Below, one piece after another: positions 22,521-33,161 of a stretch of DNA of 64,000 bases (within the stretch, counting starts at the first letter, position 1; every line of letters begins with the position of its first letter). This DNA is from Edaphochlamys debaryana. Taxonomy: Eukaryota; Chlorophyta; Chlorophyceae; Chlamydomonadales. The position numbers and the translations under genes were made by a program. The stretch is taken from the NCBI GenBank assembly GCA_016858145.1, contig JAEHOE010000011.1, forward strand, positions 310,001 through 374,000, given 5' to 3'. The notes beneath the pieces are model-generated. The model searched no databases. It was not told the DNA's origin and saw only the letters and a list, made by a program, of their open reading frames with translations.

Positions 22521-24810
22521 TCCGCCTCCGACGCCTCCCAAGCTCCGCTCCCCACCCCGGCCGCCGCCTCCACGGGGCCCGCAGGCGCACCCACAGCCGC
22601 CGGGCCCAGGCGGCGGCAGCGCTGCAGCGCCCCCGCAAGTGCGCCGAGCAGGGAGGTGGCGGCCTCCCTAAAGGGCTGGGTGCTCGCCCCACCACCGCTT
22701 GGCCCCACGAGGCCGCCCGCCCGGCCCAGGGCTCCCAGCAGCCCCTCCGCCTGCCCCGGCTCGCCGTACGCCAGCAGGGGTGCCAGGAAGCGCGCAAAGC
22801 CGGAGCCGCCCGGGCAGGCCTCGTTGCAGGCGGAGAAGAGCCCCCGCCAGAGAGCAACTGACGGCGTAGGTGCTGCCGGGAGGCACCGCTGCAGGGTGTC
22901 CTGAAGCGCCGGCAGCAGCCCGGCCGCCAGCGCCGCCGCCACCTCCGCGGGGGGCTCAGGGGACAGAGCATCCAGGTCTGGGGAGGGGTTACGAGGCAGA
23001 TCGCAGGGTGCTGACGGTCAGCGTGAAGGGGCGGGCGAAAGAGGAGCACAGGGACGGTCTTCATATAAAGGCCGGTAGGCGGAGGTCAGTCAGCAGGGGC
23101 GCAAGCGTGCTTGACACGCGCCGAGCCGGGACACGCGCAGACGATTGCAGGTGAAGCTAGCAGCTGACCACAACAAGTACACTGCTTGTAGCGCACAGGC
23201 TTCCCGGGTTGCCTCCAAGCCACACACGTACCGAGGCGCCCGTCCGGCCACACGCCCGCCAGGCGGTTCGCCTGCGCACTGCATAAGGACGTCGGCTCCT
23301 CGCCCCATGCGTCGTGGATCCAGATCCACGCCGCCAGCTGCCACCACTCCCCCAGCAGCCTCGGCAGGTGCAGCGAAGCGCTCCTCCGCCGCTGCAGCCG
23401 CTGCAGCTCCAAATGACCGCAACTCGCAGCCATGACCGCCATGTAGGTAATCGAATCCCGGCAGTCCGAGAGCTTGACCGTCGAGGCGGGCGAGGCCGGC
23501 AGGGGCCGAAGGAGGGATAGGTCGGGGGAGCCGGGCCCCCGTTTGAGCGAGCGCGAGAGTGCAGCCGCCGCCGCGCGGCCGGTCCGCAGCGCTAGCGATG
23601 CTCCCGCCGCGTGTCCCAGTCCTCGTGCAGCACTGTAGACGAGGACACGGAGGAAGAGCTGCAGGGCAACGCCGTCGGTGGCCCGATCCTCCTCCTCCTT
23701 CAGAAGGGCGAGGCCGGCGGTCTGCAGCGCCGCCGGCAGGCCGCAGCTCGGGCCCCCGTCGAGCAGCCGCAGCGTGCCCACGCCGTACACCAGTACGGCA
23801 GTCCGCACGCAGGGGCCGCAGAGCGCGGTCTGAAAGTGGGCGGCCCTGGTGGAGTTACCGCCCATAACGACCTCACACCAGAGCCGGTCCATCGCCAGAA
23901 ACAGGCCGAGCGCAATTGACCGTGTCTCTGCTGGGCCCCTCGCCTGCAGCAGCAGCAGCGCCCTCGCCGCGTGCTCCAGCAGACGGCTCTCCGCCAGGCC
24001 CCGCGCGAACTCGTCAGCGCATGCCTTGTGCATCGACTCCTCGGGTGGTGAGATCCGGGGCGAGTTGCGTTCGAGGTAGAGGACGGAGGAGAGCGTGCCC
24101 ACGAGCAGATTGCACGTGTTGATCCATTCCAGTCGCGTGATCTGCAGCGAGCTGCCTGCTGCCCCGCCTGCCCAGTGACGGTCCGTGCCCCTTGCGCCGC
24201 TCCCGTTGCCGCTGCCGCTGCGACCAGCGGCGCTGGAGCCCTGGGGCTCGTGCTCAGTCGCCACCGCCGCCAGCCGCCGGCTGAGGGCCGGCAGGGTCTG
24301 GGCGCGCAGCATGGCGAGCACGAAGCGCAGCACGGACAGCGCGTGGCGGTTGGCGGGGAGGGGGGAGCACGTATGCAGCAGAAGGACCGGTGCGGATAGG
24401 GCAGCTGAGTGCCAGTCCTCGAGCGGCCCCGCGCTGTCAGGCCCCCGCAACGCGCCCGCATGGAGCCTCAGCACCCCGTCAGCAGAGGCGGTGTTGGTCA
24501 GGAGCGAAGCAGCGACGTTTTCGGCTGCCGCTGTCAGCAGTTCCAACAGGGTACCGAGGTGCTGCACCGCCTTTGCTCGGGTGAGGCGCGTCTGCCGCCT
24601 GCGGCCCGACGTCGAGGCCTGGCCCGCTGCAGGCGGTAGCAGCACCTCGGCGACGTCCGGAAGCGCCTCCCACGCAGACCGCAGCGGCGCGGGCAGGATG
24701 AAGGTCGGGTCCGAGGGGCCAGCGCCAGAGCTTGAGGCCGCGCCAGGTTGGGCCGCTCCTCGCCGTCGCGGCGGCGTTGAAGAGCCTCGTGCTCTCTGAG
24801 GAGGGTTCAC
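22346..24810 (-). CDS. Family copy A: large unrecognised protein, C-terminus replaced by transposon
   Basis: Two exons, 24810-23232 and 22977 to a stop at 22346, joined in phase 1 (donor GTACGT, acceptor CCCCAG), 736 codons. It shares with the other copies FILPAPLRSAWEALPDVAEV near the N-terminus, VLVYGVGTLRLLDGG, a leucine-rich helical pattern throughout, and exon 2 starting DLDAL. No known domain was recognised. A hAT-like element sits in exon 2: the frame crosses into it at 22512, and about 55 element-derived codons follow before the stop. The family's C-terminal ASEQWGLPLP signature, preserved beyond the element at about 21,820-21,870, is lost from the protein. Its first ~50 residues after the start region are almost identical to copy B, so the two diverged recently or exchanged sequence. 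Confidence 0.72.
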
Positions 24811-25894
24811 GACTCTCGTGCGCAGGCAGTGGCGATTACCACGCGATGCAGACTAGGCTTGCTAGGCTAAGCCCTAGCTTTCAGGCGAGACCGGAACGTG
24901 GCGCCATTGCCAAAATGCAGCTTTGGTGTAGCTTGAGACCTTGAGTCCACGCAGCACTCCCAGGTATTCACGAGTATTCACACCCTGTTGTTGCAAAAGC
25001 TGTGTCCACGCAGCACTCCCAGGTATTCACGAGTATTCACACCCTGCTGTTGCAAAAGCTGTGTGTATTCGCAAAACTAATTGTGACGCGCGACAGTATT
25101 CCTGAGATCCTGGCAGCGACCATGTGTCGGTCCCCGACATGTGCAGCGGTTGGACCTTGGCCCCCTCCTCCCTTGGCCCCCCCCCCCCGGAAAGCTTTCG
25201 TCGTGCCGATGACACGGACACGGATGCGATCCTTGCCCGCCCCATCCCCGGCTCCCCCGCCCCACTATGACGCCCTAATTTGAACCTTGCCCCCCACGGA
25301 CCCGAGATAGTGTATGATAGTTGTCGTGCTGGCTCTGCGAGCAATCCCCTTAGACCCTTACCTCGCCAGAAAGCTCTGCCTGCTTAGCTCATGCACCAGT
25401 CCGCTACTGTGAGCTGCTTGCCGGTTGCCGCACTGCTCGCACTGGTACATCCCTCAGCTCCGAGATCGTCCTCCGTAGCCCCGTGCCGGACTCCGCCAGG
25501 CGGGTAGATGCACGGCATGGCTACACCGCATGCGCCCTGCTAGGTGCGAGCACTCGAACCCATTCAGTCCATTCAAACATCAATTCCGTAGAGCCCATGC
25601 AAATGCGCGTGCACCAGGCCTGCTACACCTCTCCCGACTCCCTGTCAGGCCAGTGACATAGTCTCCTGCCAGACCGTGCAGCGATGCTGCTACTACAGTA
25701 CAAGGTCGGTGCACTCAGCGCTCAACTGCACTTGCGCGCTTGGCCCACACCTGGAGCCACACACGGCAGCAGGCCTGGCGCCTGCGCCCGCTTACTAAGC
25801 CTGCGTCCATCCCCCTGCCAATGCTCAGCCAGCCTGTCGACCTCGCTACCTGGCATCTACCATTATCCTGCGAGAGTACCCGCCTCCTTCCATC
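24811..25894. other. Spacer between family copies A and B
   Basis: Upstream side of copy A and downstream side of copy B. It contains a 59-bp tandem duplication (24945-25062) and, from about 25,650, the flank shared with copy A. No exon seen. Confidence 0.5.
24945..25062 (+). repeat. 59-bp tandem repeat, two copies
   Basis: The unit beginning GTCCACGCAGCACTCCCAGG occurs at 24945 and again at 25004 with one base difference. It lies just upstream of family copy A's start codon side. Confidence 0.88.
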
Positions 25895-28375
25895 TCACGG
25901 CGTCTGTGTGCGTCCTCGCGGGCGCTTGCCTCTGCTGCCCTCACCCTCCGCCCCACCTCGCAGATTTCCCGCGGCCCCGTCAAGGGCCGGCAGCGGCAGC
26001 CCCCACTGCTCCGAGGCAAGAAATACCAGCGGCCTCAGCTGCTCCAGCGGGGGCGACGGCAGCCCGGCACCGGGGGGGTCACCGGCGGCCCTCGCCCCTG
26101 CCTCCGCCTCCGACGCCTCCCAAGCTCCGCTCCCTGCCCGGGCCGCGGCCTCCGCGGGGCCCGCCGCCTCCTCCGCAGCCGCGGGGCCCAGGCGGCGGCA
26201 GTGCTGCAGCGCCCCCGCAAGTGCGCCGAGCAGGGAGGTGGCCTCCTGGCGGAAGAGCTCCCGGTGGCCTCCCTGCGGCCCTGCCGCCGAGGCCCCGCCT
26301 ACGCCCGTGAGCAAGCCCCCCAACTGAACCAGTCCACCCGCCAAGCCGAGCACAGCGAGGAGGCGAGCCACCTGCCCCGGCTCGCCGTACGCCAGCAGCG
26401 GTGCCAGGAAGAGCGCAAGGCCGTCTGGACAGGCCTCGTTGCAGGCGGAGAAGAGCCCCCGCCAGAGAGCAACTGACGGCGTAGGTGCTGCCGGGAGGCA
26501 CCGCTGCAGGGTGTCCTGAAGCGCCGGCAGCAGCCCGGCCGCAAGCGCCGCCGCAACGTCAGCGGGAGGCTCAGGGGGCAGGGCGTCCAGGTCTGGGGAG
26601 GGCCGGGCAGGTCGCAGGGTGAGGAGGGTCAGCGTGAAGGAGCACACGGACGGTCTTCGCAAAAAAGGCCGGCAGGCGGAGGGCACAGACAAATGGGCCG
26701 AAGGGGCTTCCACACTGATGAAGACGCTAAAGACATGAAACTGCACTGCTTGCACATCAATGGGCTTCCCGGGTTGCCTCCAAGCCACACACGTACCGAG
26801 GCGCCCGTTCGGCCACACCGCCAGCACCGGCTTGATCAGAAAGCTGCACAGCAGCGGTGGGTCCTCGCCCCATGCGTCGTGGATCCAGATCCACGCCGCC
26901 AGCTGCCACCACTCCGCCAGCAGCCGGGGCAGGTGCGGCGAAGCGCCCCTCAGCCGCTGCAGCCGTTGCAGCTCTACATGACCGCAGTTGAGAGCCCAAA
27001 GGGCCACGTCCGCCGTTTTTCTCAGCGCTCTAGAAAGCTGGCCCGCTGAGGCCGGCAAGGCCGGCAGGGGCCGAAGGGATGATAGGTCGGGGGATTCCGG
27101 TCCACGCTCGCGCGGTCGCACATGCTCAGCTGCCACCGCCACCCGGCCGATCCGCAGCGCCAGCGATGCTCCTGCGGCCGGCCCTGACGGCGGCGCACCG
27201 GCAGACACCATTTGGAACAGGAGCAGGAGGGCCACGGGATCGATGGCCCGGCCGTCAACCCCTTTGCGGAGGGAGAGGCCGGCGGTCTGCAGCGCCGCCG
27301 GCAGGCCGTAGCTGGGGCCCCCGTCGAGCAGCCGCAGCGTGCCCACGCCGTACACCAGTACGGCAGTCCGCACGCACGGGCCGCTGTACGCCGTGCGCAG
27401 GTGGGCGACGATGGTGGGGCTTTCGGCCCTCAAGGCCAGACCCCAGAGCCTCACGAGGCTGTCGAGGTGTAGCGGGGTGGTGAGAGTCGCCCCTGGGCCC
27501 CGGGCCTGTAGCAGCAGCAGCGCCCTCGCCGCGTGCTCCAGGATACCGCTCTCCGCCAGGCCCCGCGCATACTCCTCCACGCACACCGCCCGCAGGGACG
27601 CCACCTCAGCCGCCGCCTCGGGAGAGGAGGTCCCGGCCGACCCAGATCGCGGCACATCGCTGGGCTTTGCAGCCTCGAGCACTCCAAACAGGGCCACCAG
27701 ATGCGCATTGCACCTGTCGATCCACTTCCGTCGCGGGCTTTGCGGTGAGCTGCCCCTCGCCTCCCTGTCCCCGTGACGGTCGGTGCCCCCTGCGCCGCTC
27801 CCATTGCCGCTGCCGCTGCCAGCAGCGGCGCTAGAGCCCTGGGATTCCCGCTCAGTTGCCGCCGCAGCCAGCCGCCGGCTCAACGCTTGCAGCGTATGGG
27901 TGCGCAGCAGGGCGAGCACGAAGCACAGCACGGACACACCGTGGCGTGAGGCGTTGAGGGGGTAGCAGCCAAACAGTAGTCCAACCACTGCGTCCAGGAC
28001 ATCTGACTGCCAGTCCTCGAGCGGCCCCGCGCTGTCAGGCCCCCGCACCGCCGCCGCATGGAGCCTCAGCAGGGCCCCAGCGGCGGCGGAGTTGGCGAGG
28101 AGCCCTGAGACGGGCACTGTGGTCGGTCCATGAGGAATGGTGAGCAGAGTCTGGATATGCTGCACCGCCTTCGCTCGGGTGAGGCGCGTCTGCCGCCTGC
28201 GGCCCGACGTCGAGGCCTGGCCCGCTGCAGGCGGTAGCAGCACCTCGGCGACGTCCGGAAGCGCCTCCCACGCAGACCGCAGCGGCGCGGGCAGGATGAA
28301 GGTCGGGTCCGAGGGGCCAGCGCCAGAGCTCGAGGCCGCGCCTGGTTGGGCCACTCCTCGCCGGCGCGGCGGCAT
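25895..28375 (-). CDS. Family copy B: large unrecognised protein, 758 aa
   Basis: Two exons, 28375-26797 and 26592-25895, 2277 bases in frame. The intron sits at the same place and phase as in copies A and C (donor GTACGT, acceptor CCCCAG before ACCTGGACGC). The N-terminus is MPPRRRGVAQPGAASSSGAG, followed by the shared PAPLRSAWEALPD block. Then come a repeated Leu/Ala-rich helical pattern, ESGILEHAARALLLLQARG, VLVYGVGTLRLLDGG, and the C-terminal LASEQWGLPLPALDG signature near the stop. No transit peptide, membrane segment or known catalytic motif is evident, and an all-helical scaffold is a guess. This is the intact version of the locus hit by the transposon in copy A. Confidence 0.75.
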   Translation of the reverse strand: MPPRRRGVAQPGAASSSGAGPSDPTFILPAPLRSAWEALPDVAEVLLPPAAGQASTSGRRRQTRLTRAKAVQHIQTLLTIPHGPTTVPVSGLLANSAAAGALLRLHAAAVRGPDSAGPLEDWQSDVLDAVVGLLFGCYPLNASRHGVSVLCFVLALLRTHTLQALSRRLAAAATERESQGSSAAAGSGSGNGSGAGGTDRHGDREARGSSPQSPRRKWIDRCNAHLVALFGVLEAAKPSDVPRSGSAGTSSPEAAAEVASLRAVCVEEYARGLAESGILEHAARALLLLQARGPGATLTTPLHLDSLVRLWGLALRAESPTIVAHLRTAYSGPCVRTAVLVYGVGTLRLLDGGPSYGLPAALQTAGLSLRKGVDGRAIDPVALLLLFQMVSAGAPPSGPAAGASLALRIGRVAVAAEHVRPRERGPESPDLSSLRPLPALPASAGQLSRALRKTADVALWALNCGHVELQRLQRLRGASPHLPRLLAEWWQLAAWIWIHDAWGEDPPLLCSFLIKPVLAVWPNGRLGTCVAWRQPGKPIDVQAVQFHVFSVFISVEAPSAHLSVPSACRPFLRRPSVCSFTLTLLTLRPARPSPDLDALPPEPPADVAAALAAGLLPALQDTLQRCLPAAPTPSVALWRGLFSACNEACPDGLALFLAPLLAYGEPGQVARLLAVLGLAGGLVQLGGLLTGVGGASAAGPQGGHRELFRQEATSLLGALAGALQHCRRLGPAAAEEAAGPAEAAARAGSGAWEASEAEAGARAAGDPPGAGLPSPPLEQLRPLVFLASEQWGLPLPALDGAAGNLRGGAEGEGSRGKRPRGRTQTP

Positions 28376-29006
28376 GACGAAGCTCTACGTGCGCGCTGAG
28401 CAGGGTCCACGACTGCCCAGCCCTACAAGTGCTGCTAGCTAAGTGCCGATCGCAATGCGCGCTGGCGTGCGGCGCTATGCAGACTGTTGCAGTCTCAGCT
28501 TCTACACATGAGCGCTGCGTGGCATATTTTCCAGTATGTAGAAAAGCGGGGTGCGTAGCGGAATCGGCACCGATTGTCAGGTCGCAGGCGCTCAAGGACG
28601 TCGAGTGGCAGAAGCTTTTGCCATGCTGGTGTTTAGTTGGCCCGCGGTAGAAGAAGCTAAGACTATGCGAGCCGAGGACTTGGTGTGCTGGCCATCTTCC
28701 GCCCCGCCCCCCCTCTCCCCCCCCCTTAGGTTAGCCCCCGCCTCGGCGATGAGCATTGCTGGCACCTGCCTGCAGCGGCTACATCAACGCGTTCAGCTGC
28801 ATCCCCCGTCAACGTCCTGACTACGCTGCATGGCCCTGCGAGCACAGAACCCCCCTGCCCCCCTGCCCCTAAACAGAACCCCCTGGGCCCCTGCCCTAAT
28901 GCGCCACCCCCCACGCGGGGGCTATGCCTGCCCCCCCCCCCCCCCAGCACCGCCCCAGCGGCCCACGGCTCGTATGGGAGTTCACGGCTGATGCCCTTGT
29001 CCGTGT

Positions 29007-29040
<34 letters not shown>

Positions 29041-30053
29041 GCACCGAGCACTTGAGCGGCACAAGTCGGGCAACACGCTGGAGGCAGGCACGCAGCATTT
29101 ACAAGCTGCACCTTCCGGACATCTGTGGCCAACCGCGGCAACCGGCCACCCATCAGAACCATCTCCGTCATCCTTGCCCTTTGACGCGGAGAGCTGCATC
29201 ACCCGCCCAGCCCCCACCGTCGTCTGGACTACGCTGCACGGCCCCTGCGAGCACAGGCCCCAGTTGACGAGTTCATGACAGGTCCCCCAGGCATCGGGAG
29301 GCCCACCGCATGCCGGTCACCGCCTCACTGGGCGCCGGTTGGACCCAGACCTGATCAACTACCCGCAACTACTGCCGAGCCACCGGACGCCGCAACCGCT
29401 CGACCTCGTCCTGGCCCGTCCGGAGTCCCCTGCTCCCCGTCCTCGTCCTGACCAAGCCGTCCGCCACAACCCAAGGGACCAGCTCCGCCGTCCCCGAAGG
29501 AACCCCAAGGACAACCCCATCTGCGTCCCGCCCGGATAGCTGCACGTTCCCTTGACCCCATCGGCCTCGAGGCTAACCAAGCAAGCTCGGAACACACAGC
29601 CTGGAACCTGTAGTCTGAGCCACATGGCATATCCCAGGTCGTAACTCTTTGCCGGCTCCCTCTCCACCTGCACTCCGATACAGACTAATCTAACCCACCG
29701 CACCCCACAAAATAACAACATGCTCACTCTCACCACGCAAAACAACGGCAGATCATCCACAACACGACAACGGCCACAACAAGCGCGTACAGCAATCTCT
29801 CCGCGTACGACTTCCATTCTTCCCCGCATCCGAGTTCCATCGCTTAGGTTTCACGTAGCTGCCCATACAGGCAGCGCTTCTCCCAAATCCCTCCAGTGTC
29901 CTCTCCATTCAGGCCCGTCACACGCTTGGGCCCCTGGCGCGAAAGCCCTCCCTTCTCTTGGCTATGCTCTCGAACCCAACGGCAAGTCACTGTCAACACC
30001 AGCTCGCTCCTGATTGCGTCCGGCGGGTGGACGTCACGGCAGCCTGGCTGGCT
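28376..30053. other. Intergenic region with simple and dispersed repeats
   Basis: Upstream side of family copy B and 3' side of the DUF3067 gene. It holds an AAC microsatellite, two C homopolymer runs near 28,710-28,730 and 28,930, and two copies of a dispersed motif (near 28,818 and 29,222). No exon supported. Confidence 0.5.
29007..29041 (+). repeat. (AAC)n microsatellite
   Basis: About eleven uninterrupted AAC units, in the intergenic region between family copy B and the DUF3067 gene. Confidence 0.95.
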
Positions 30054-32715
30054 TTACTGGTAGCCGGCTCCAAACCACTCCTCGATCACGCTCTGCTCCA
30101 GGTCAAATCGGATGGTGATCTGGGGGTAGCGGGGTAGCGAAAGAGGGGCGAGCAAGGAGTGATGATAGGTGATAGGACGAACCTGCTCCCCGTTCTACCA
30201 CAGGCACCCGCTCTCACCACCCGCTACTGCTGTCCTTCCACAAACGCAAGCATGTAGCCCTAAGCCCCACCCTTTCCCTCTCCCCTCCTTCATTCCTCCT
30301 CATTCCTCCTCCCTTCTCCCTCCCCCTCTCCGCCCCCTCTCCGCCCCTTGTGTCCCAGCCCCCCCCGGGCTCACCGCGGAGCCCATCACGGGCCGCGGCG
30401 GCAGGCCGTTGTGGGACTTGGCGCGCTCCTTGAGGAAGGCCCGCACCTTGTCCGCCTGCCCCAGCGCGCCCACCAGGAACGCAACAGAGTCCAGCTTGTC
30501 CATGTACTGCAGGCAGTACGGGCGTGCGGTCAGGGTGTACGGCGCACGGGCGCGTGCAGTTTGGGCATGGGTCTCTTCACATCCCCTTCAGCACGATTCT
30601 CACGGGCTCCCTGCCCCACCTGGGCCTCGGTCATTTTGAACGAGCGCTGCGGGCATGGACGGTGTAGGGGGCAGGAAAGCGCAGGTCAAGGGTCAGGGTA
30701 AGCTCTCCAGCCGCAACTCAAGCAGAAGAGGGTTCAGCGGTGAAGTGAAAGGAATAAAGGGATGAAGTAGCATAGGGTGGCGCGGGCAATCCCTCCAGCA
30801 GAAGCGCGCACGGCACCTGTGACCTCCCCGCGCGTCTGAGGCAACCCCACCTGCTCCAGGTGCGTCCACATGATGTTCATGCTCACAAAGGAGCGCCCCG
30901 GCAGATCCCGACGTACGATGGATACGTCGTAGGTCTTGTTGTACTTCTCGAAGATTAGCCGCCGCAGCTCGTCAGCTGGCGGCGAGGGGGCGAGGGAAAC
31001 GCGGGCGGACGTCAAGATGAGCTGTGAACCCTGGCAACTGACCCCAAGGGGTGGGCGGACATCGAGGTGAGGCTCCCTCACCAACGCAGGCTAGGCCGGG
31101 CGTAGAGCTCCCCCGGCCGCTGTGTGCTGTCCTTGCTGGCCTGCTTGGCCAAGCAGAGGGCTACAAGCGCGAGCTCGATTGCCAGCGCACCGGGCTCACG
31201 CAAGCGCCTCCAACACTCAAAACCCCGGCCAGAAACCTCAAGACCGGTCAGCACCAGCCAAACGCCAGCGCCCCAAGCCCCAGGGGTCCCAACCCGCCAA
31301 GCCCCTCCCACCACCCCACCCGTCAGCGGCTGGCGCATCTCCTCCTCTGTGACCGTGGAGTCGTAGGAGGCGGTGGAGGAGGCGATGGCTCCGATGCGGG
31401 CGTTGAGGGCGGCGGACAGAGAGGCGTCGTCCACGTCACTGAAGGACCTGCAGGGAGGGCAGTCGGGGTGGCGCGGCGAGGGGTGGAGCGGGGGCGCACC
31501 GGGTTGAGGTCCGTCGCCCCGCCCTGCGTCTCATCTCGGAGTCACCTGCAGATGCACGCCCCGTTATGCCCAACCAGCCCTCAGACAAGACACAGCCCCA
31601 CAACCGCGGCCGCGTTGCCCGGCCAAAGCATGGCCTGGTGCCGAGACAGGCGCAACGAGTCCCACGTGCACAGCACCACACGTCCCACGTGCACAGCACA
31701 GCACAGCACGCCCCACGTGCACAGCACCACGCCCCATTGAGGGCTCACTTGGTCATGGGCGAGCTGCCGTCGAAGCCGCTGCCGTCCGCCGCGCTGGTGC
31801 CCTCCCCGGCCAGGTCGCGCCGGGCCGAGGCGGGCAGGCGGCTCAGCCGGTCCTGCGGTGGCACGAGACCGCAGCAGGCCCTCAGGTGGGGGGCCAGGGG
31901 GCTGGATGCCCACGGGGCGTGACCATGCCTTAGCGAGGCCTCTAGGGGTGTCGTGTCATGTGACGGTGGACCCCTTGGGCGGCGCCCAACACCCAGCTTG
32001 GCGGACCCCGAAGATGGGGCATGCCGCTTCAAAAGCAGCTCGTACGTCCATTTGACGCTGGGCAGGTCGCGACGCCAACCGGCAGCCTCGCCCCGCGACC
32101 AGCCAACGACTGCCACCGCCAGTGGTACTGCCGCCACCACTAGGGGACACATGCACTACTGCTAGGGCCCTAGTCCACGGCCCCTGTCCGACCTGTAGGT
32201 CCTCGATGGCCCGCTCCGGCCCCGGGGCGTCGCCCGGAGCACTGGTGCTTGGCTCCTCTGCACGGCAGCAGCGGCAGAGAGGCAGGGCAGGGCATGCAGA
32301 GGGCTCCCGTCAAGGTCCCATACGCCTTGGGCAGGCGCTAGCGGCCCACCCAGCCCCCATACACCAACGCATAGCAATGCCGGCTTGAAGGGTTTGGACC
32401 GGCAGGTAGTGCCGGCTGTGCGTGGCCGTGAGGGGCGTGGCGTGCTGACCACAGCCTTCCGTTGGGGTGTGGCCACGTCGCCTGAGTTCGGTCGCTGCGC
32501 CGACAGCGCTCCCGGCCTCGCTCACCGCCTCGGCCGTCCATCTCCCGGGGCGCCTGGTTCAGTCTCCAAGCACGCGTCGACTTCGGAGCCCATGAGCCGT
32601 CGAAGAAGCCCCCAAAGAACTCCCCAAACGTAGCGCGAGCCACTACCCGGCTGGAGCTCTTGTGGCTAGTGCTCTGCACCGGCGCCCGCGCTGGCGGGCG
32701 AGCGAAGACCTCCAT
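30054..32715 (-). CDS. Chloroplast DUF3067-family protein, 278 aa, 8 exons
   Basis: In transcript order: 32715-32526, 32257-32193, 31852-31749, 31447-31320, 30975-30851, 30646-30620, 30506-30375 and 30119-30054, 837 bases in one frame. Residues 1-35 (MEVFARPPARAPVQSTSHKS and on) have the Ser/Arg/Ala composition of a chloroplast transit peptide. The conserved domain starts near residue 163: ELRRLIFEKYNKTYDVSIVR, SMNIMWTHLEQ, RSFKMTEAQYMDKLDSVAF, AFLKER and a PRPVMG-type block, ending in a hydrophobic/acidic tail. This matches DUF3067, conserved in cyanobacteria and plastids; its biochemical function is unknown to me. It is head-to-head with the DIL gene. Its first exon has a second copy inside the DIL gene. 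Confidence 0.88.
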
Positions 32716-33016
32716 CCTGGCGAGCGTTCGTTTCGAGCCCGGTCGGCTTGTCGCGAGATGGCGCTTTGGCTTTGTGTCAATAAGCTGTGTGTTATGGCAG
32801 TCCGCAAGGGCAGTCTGCCCGTGGCCCTGGACCGCTTGCGCATGCAGCGTGCCGCGCGGGTTCCGGGCTTGTCGCTCCCCTCGCCGATCCAAGACGCAAC
32901 CGCACTCAACCCCCACACGCTTACAAAACCTGAGAGCTCACCAAGGAAGCAACTAGCCCCTCGACTGCCAGGGCGCTGCCTGTTGCGTCCCGCCAAGTCC
33001 GCGCAGCTGCGCGCTT
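32327..33016. repeat. Duplicated block, copy 1 (DUF3067 exon 1 plus promoter)
   Basis: About 690 bases almost identical to 35381-36065. It spans part of intron 1, all of exon 1 and the upstream region of the DUF3067 gene. Differences are scattered substitutions and small indels. The ends are approximate, judged by where the two copies stop matching. Confidence 0.9.
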
Positions 33017-33161
33017 GCAGCCCAGCGGCGATCGCACACCCGCACGGGTATCGCTGATGCGACGTGCTGGCTGTTAAGGCCGTAGCCGCAGCAAGCTAGG
33101 GACAGCAGTTCGCGCCTTGCATCGGGCCCGGGCCCGGAGGCCCACGACTTTCCCTGGAACG
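32716..33161. promoter_or_regulatory. Shared intergenic region of the DUF3067 and DIL genes
   Basis: The start codons are divergent and 446 bases apart, so the promoters of both genes lie here. About two-thirds of this region is part of the duplicated block. No named promoter element was identified. Confidence 0.45.

Noticed and set aside
22346..24810. Calling family copy A a dead pseudogene
   Set aside because: The frame stays open through both exons and ends in a stop inside the transposon, so a protein with an altered C-terminus is still possible.
24945..25062. Tandem 59-bp units as a CRISPR array or satellite
   Set aside because: Only two head-to-tail copies without spacers, in eukaryotic nuclear DNA.
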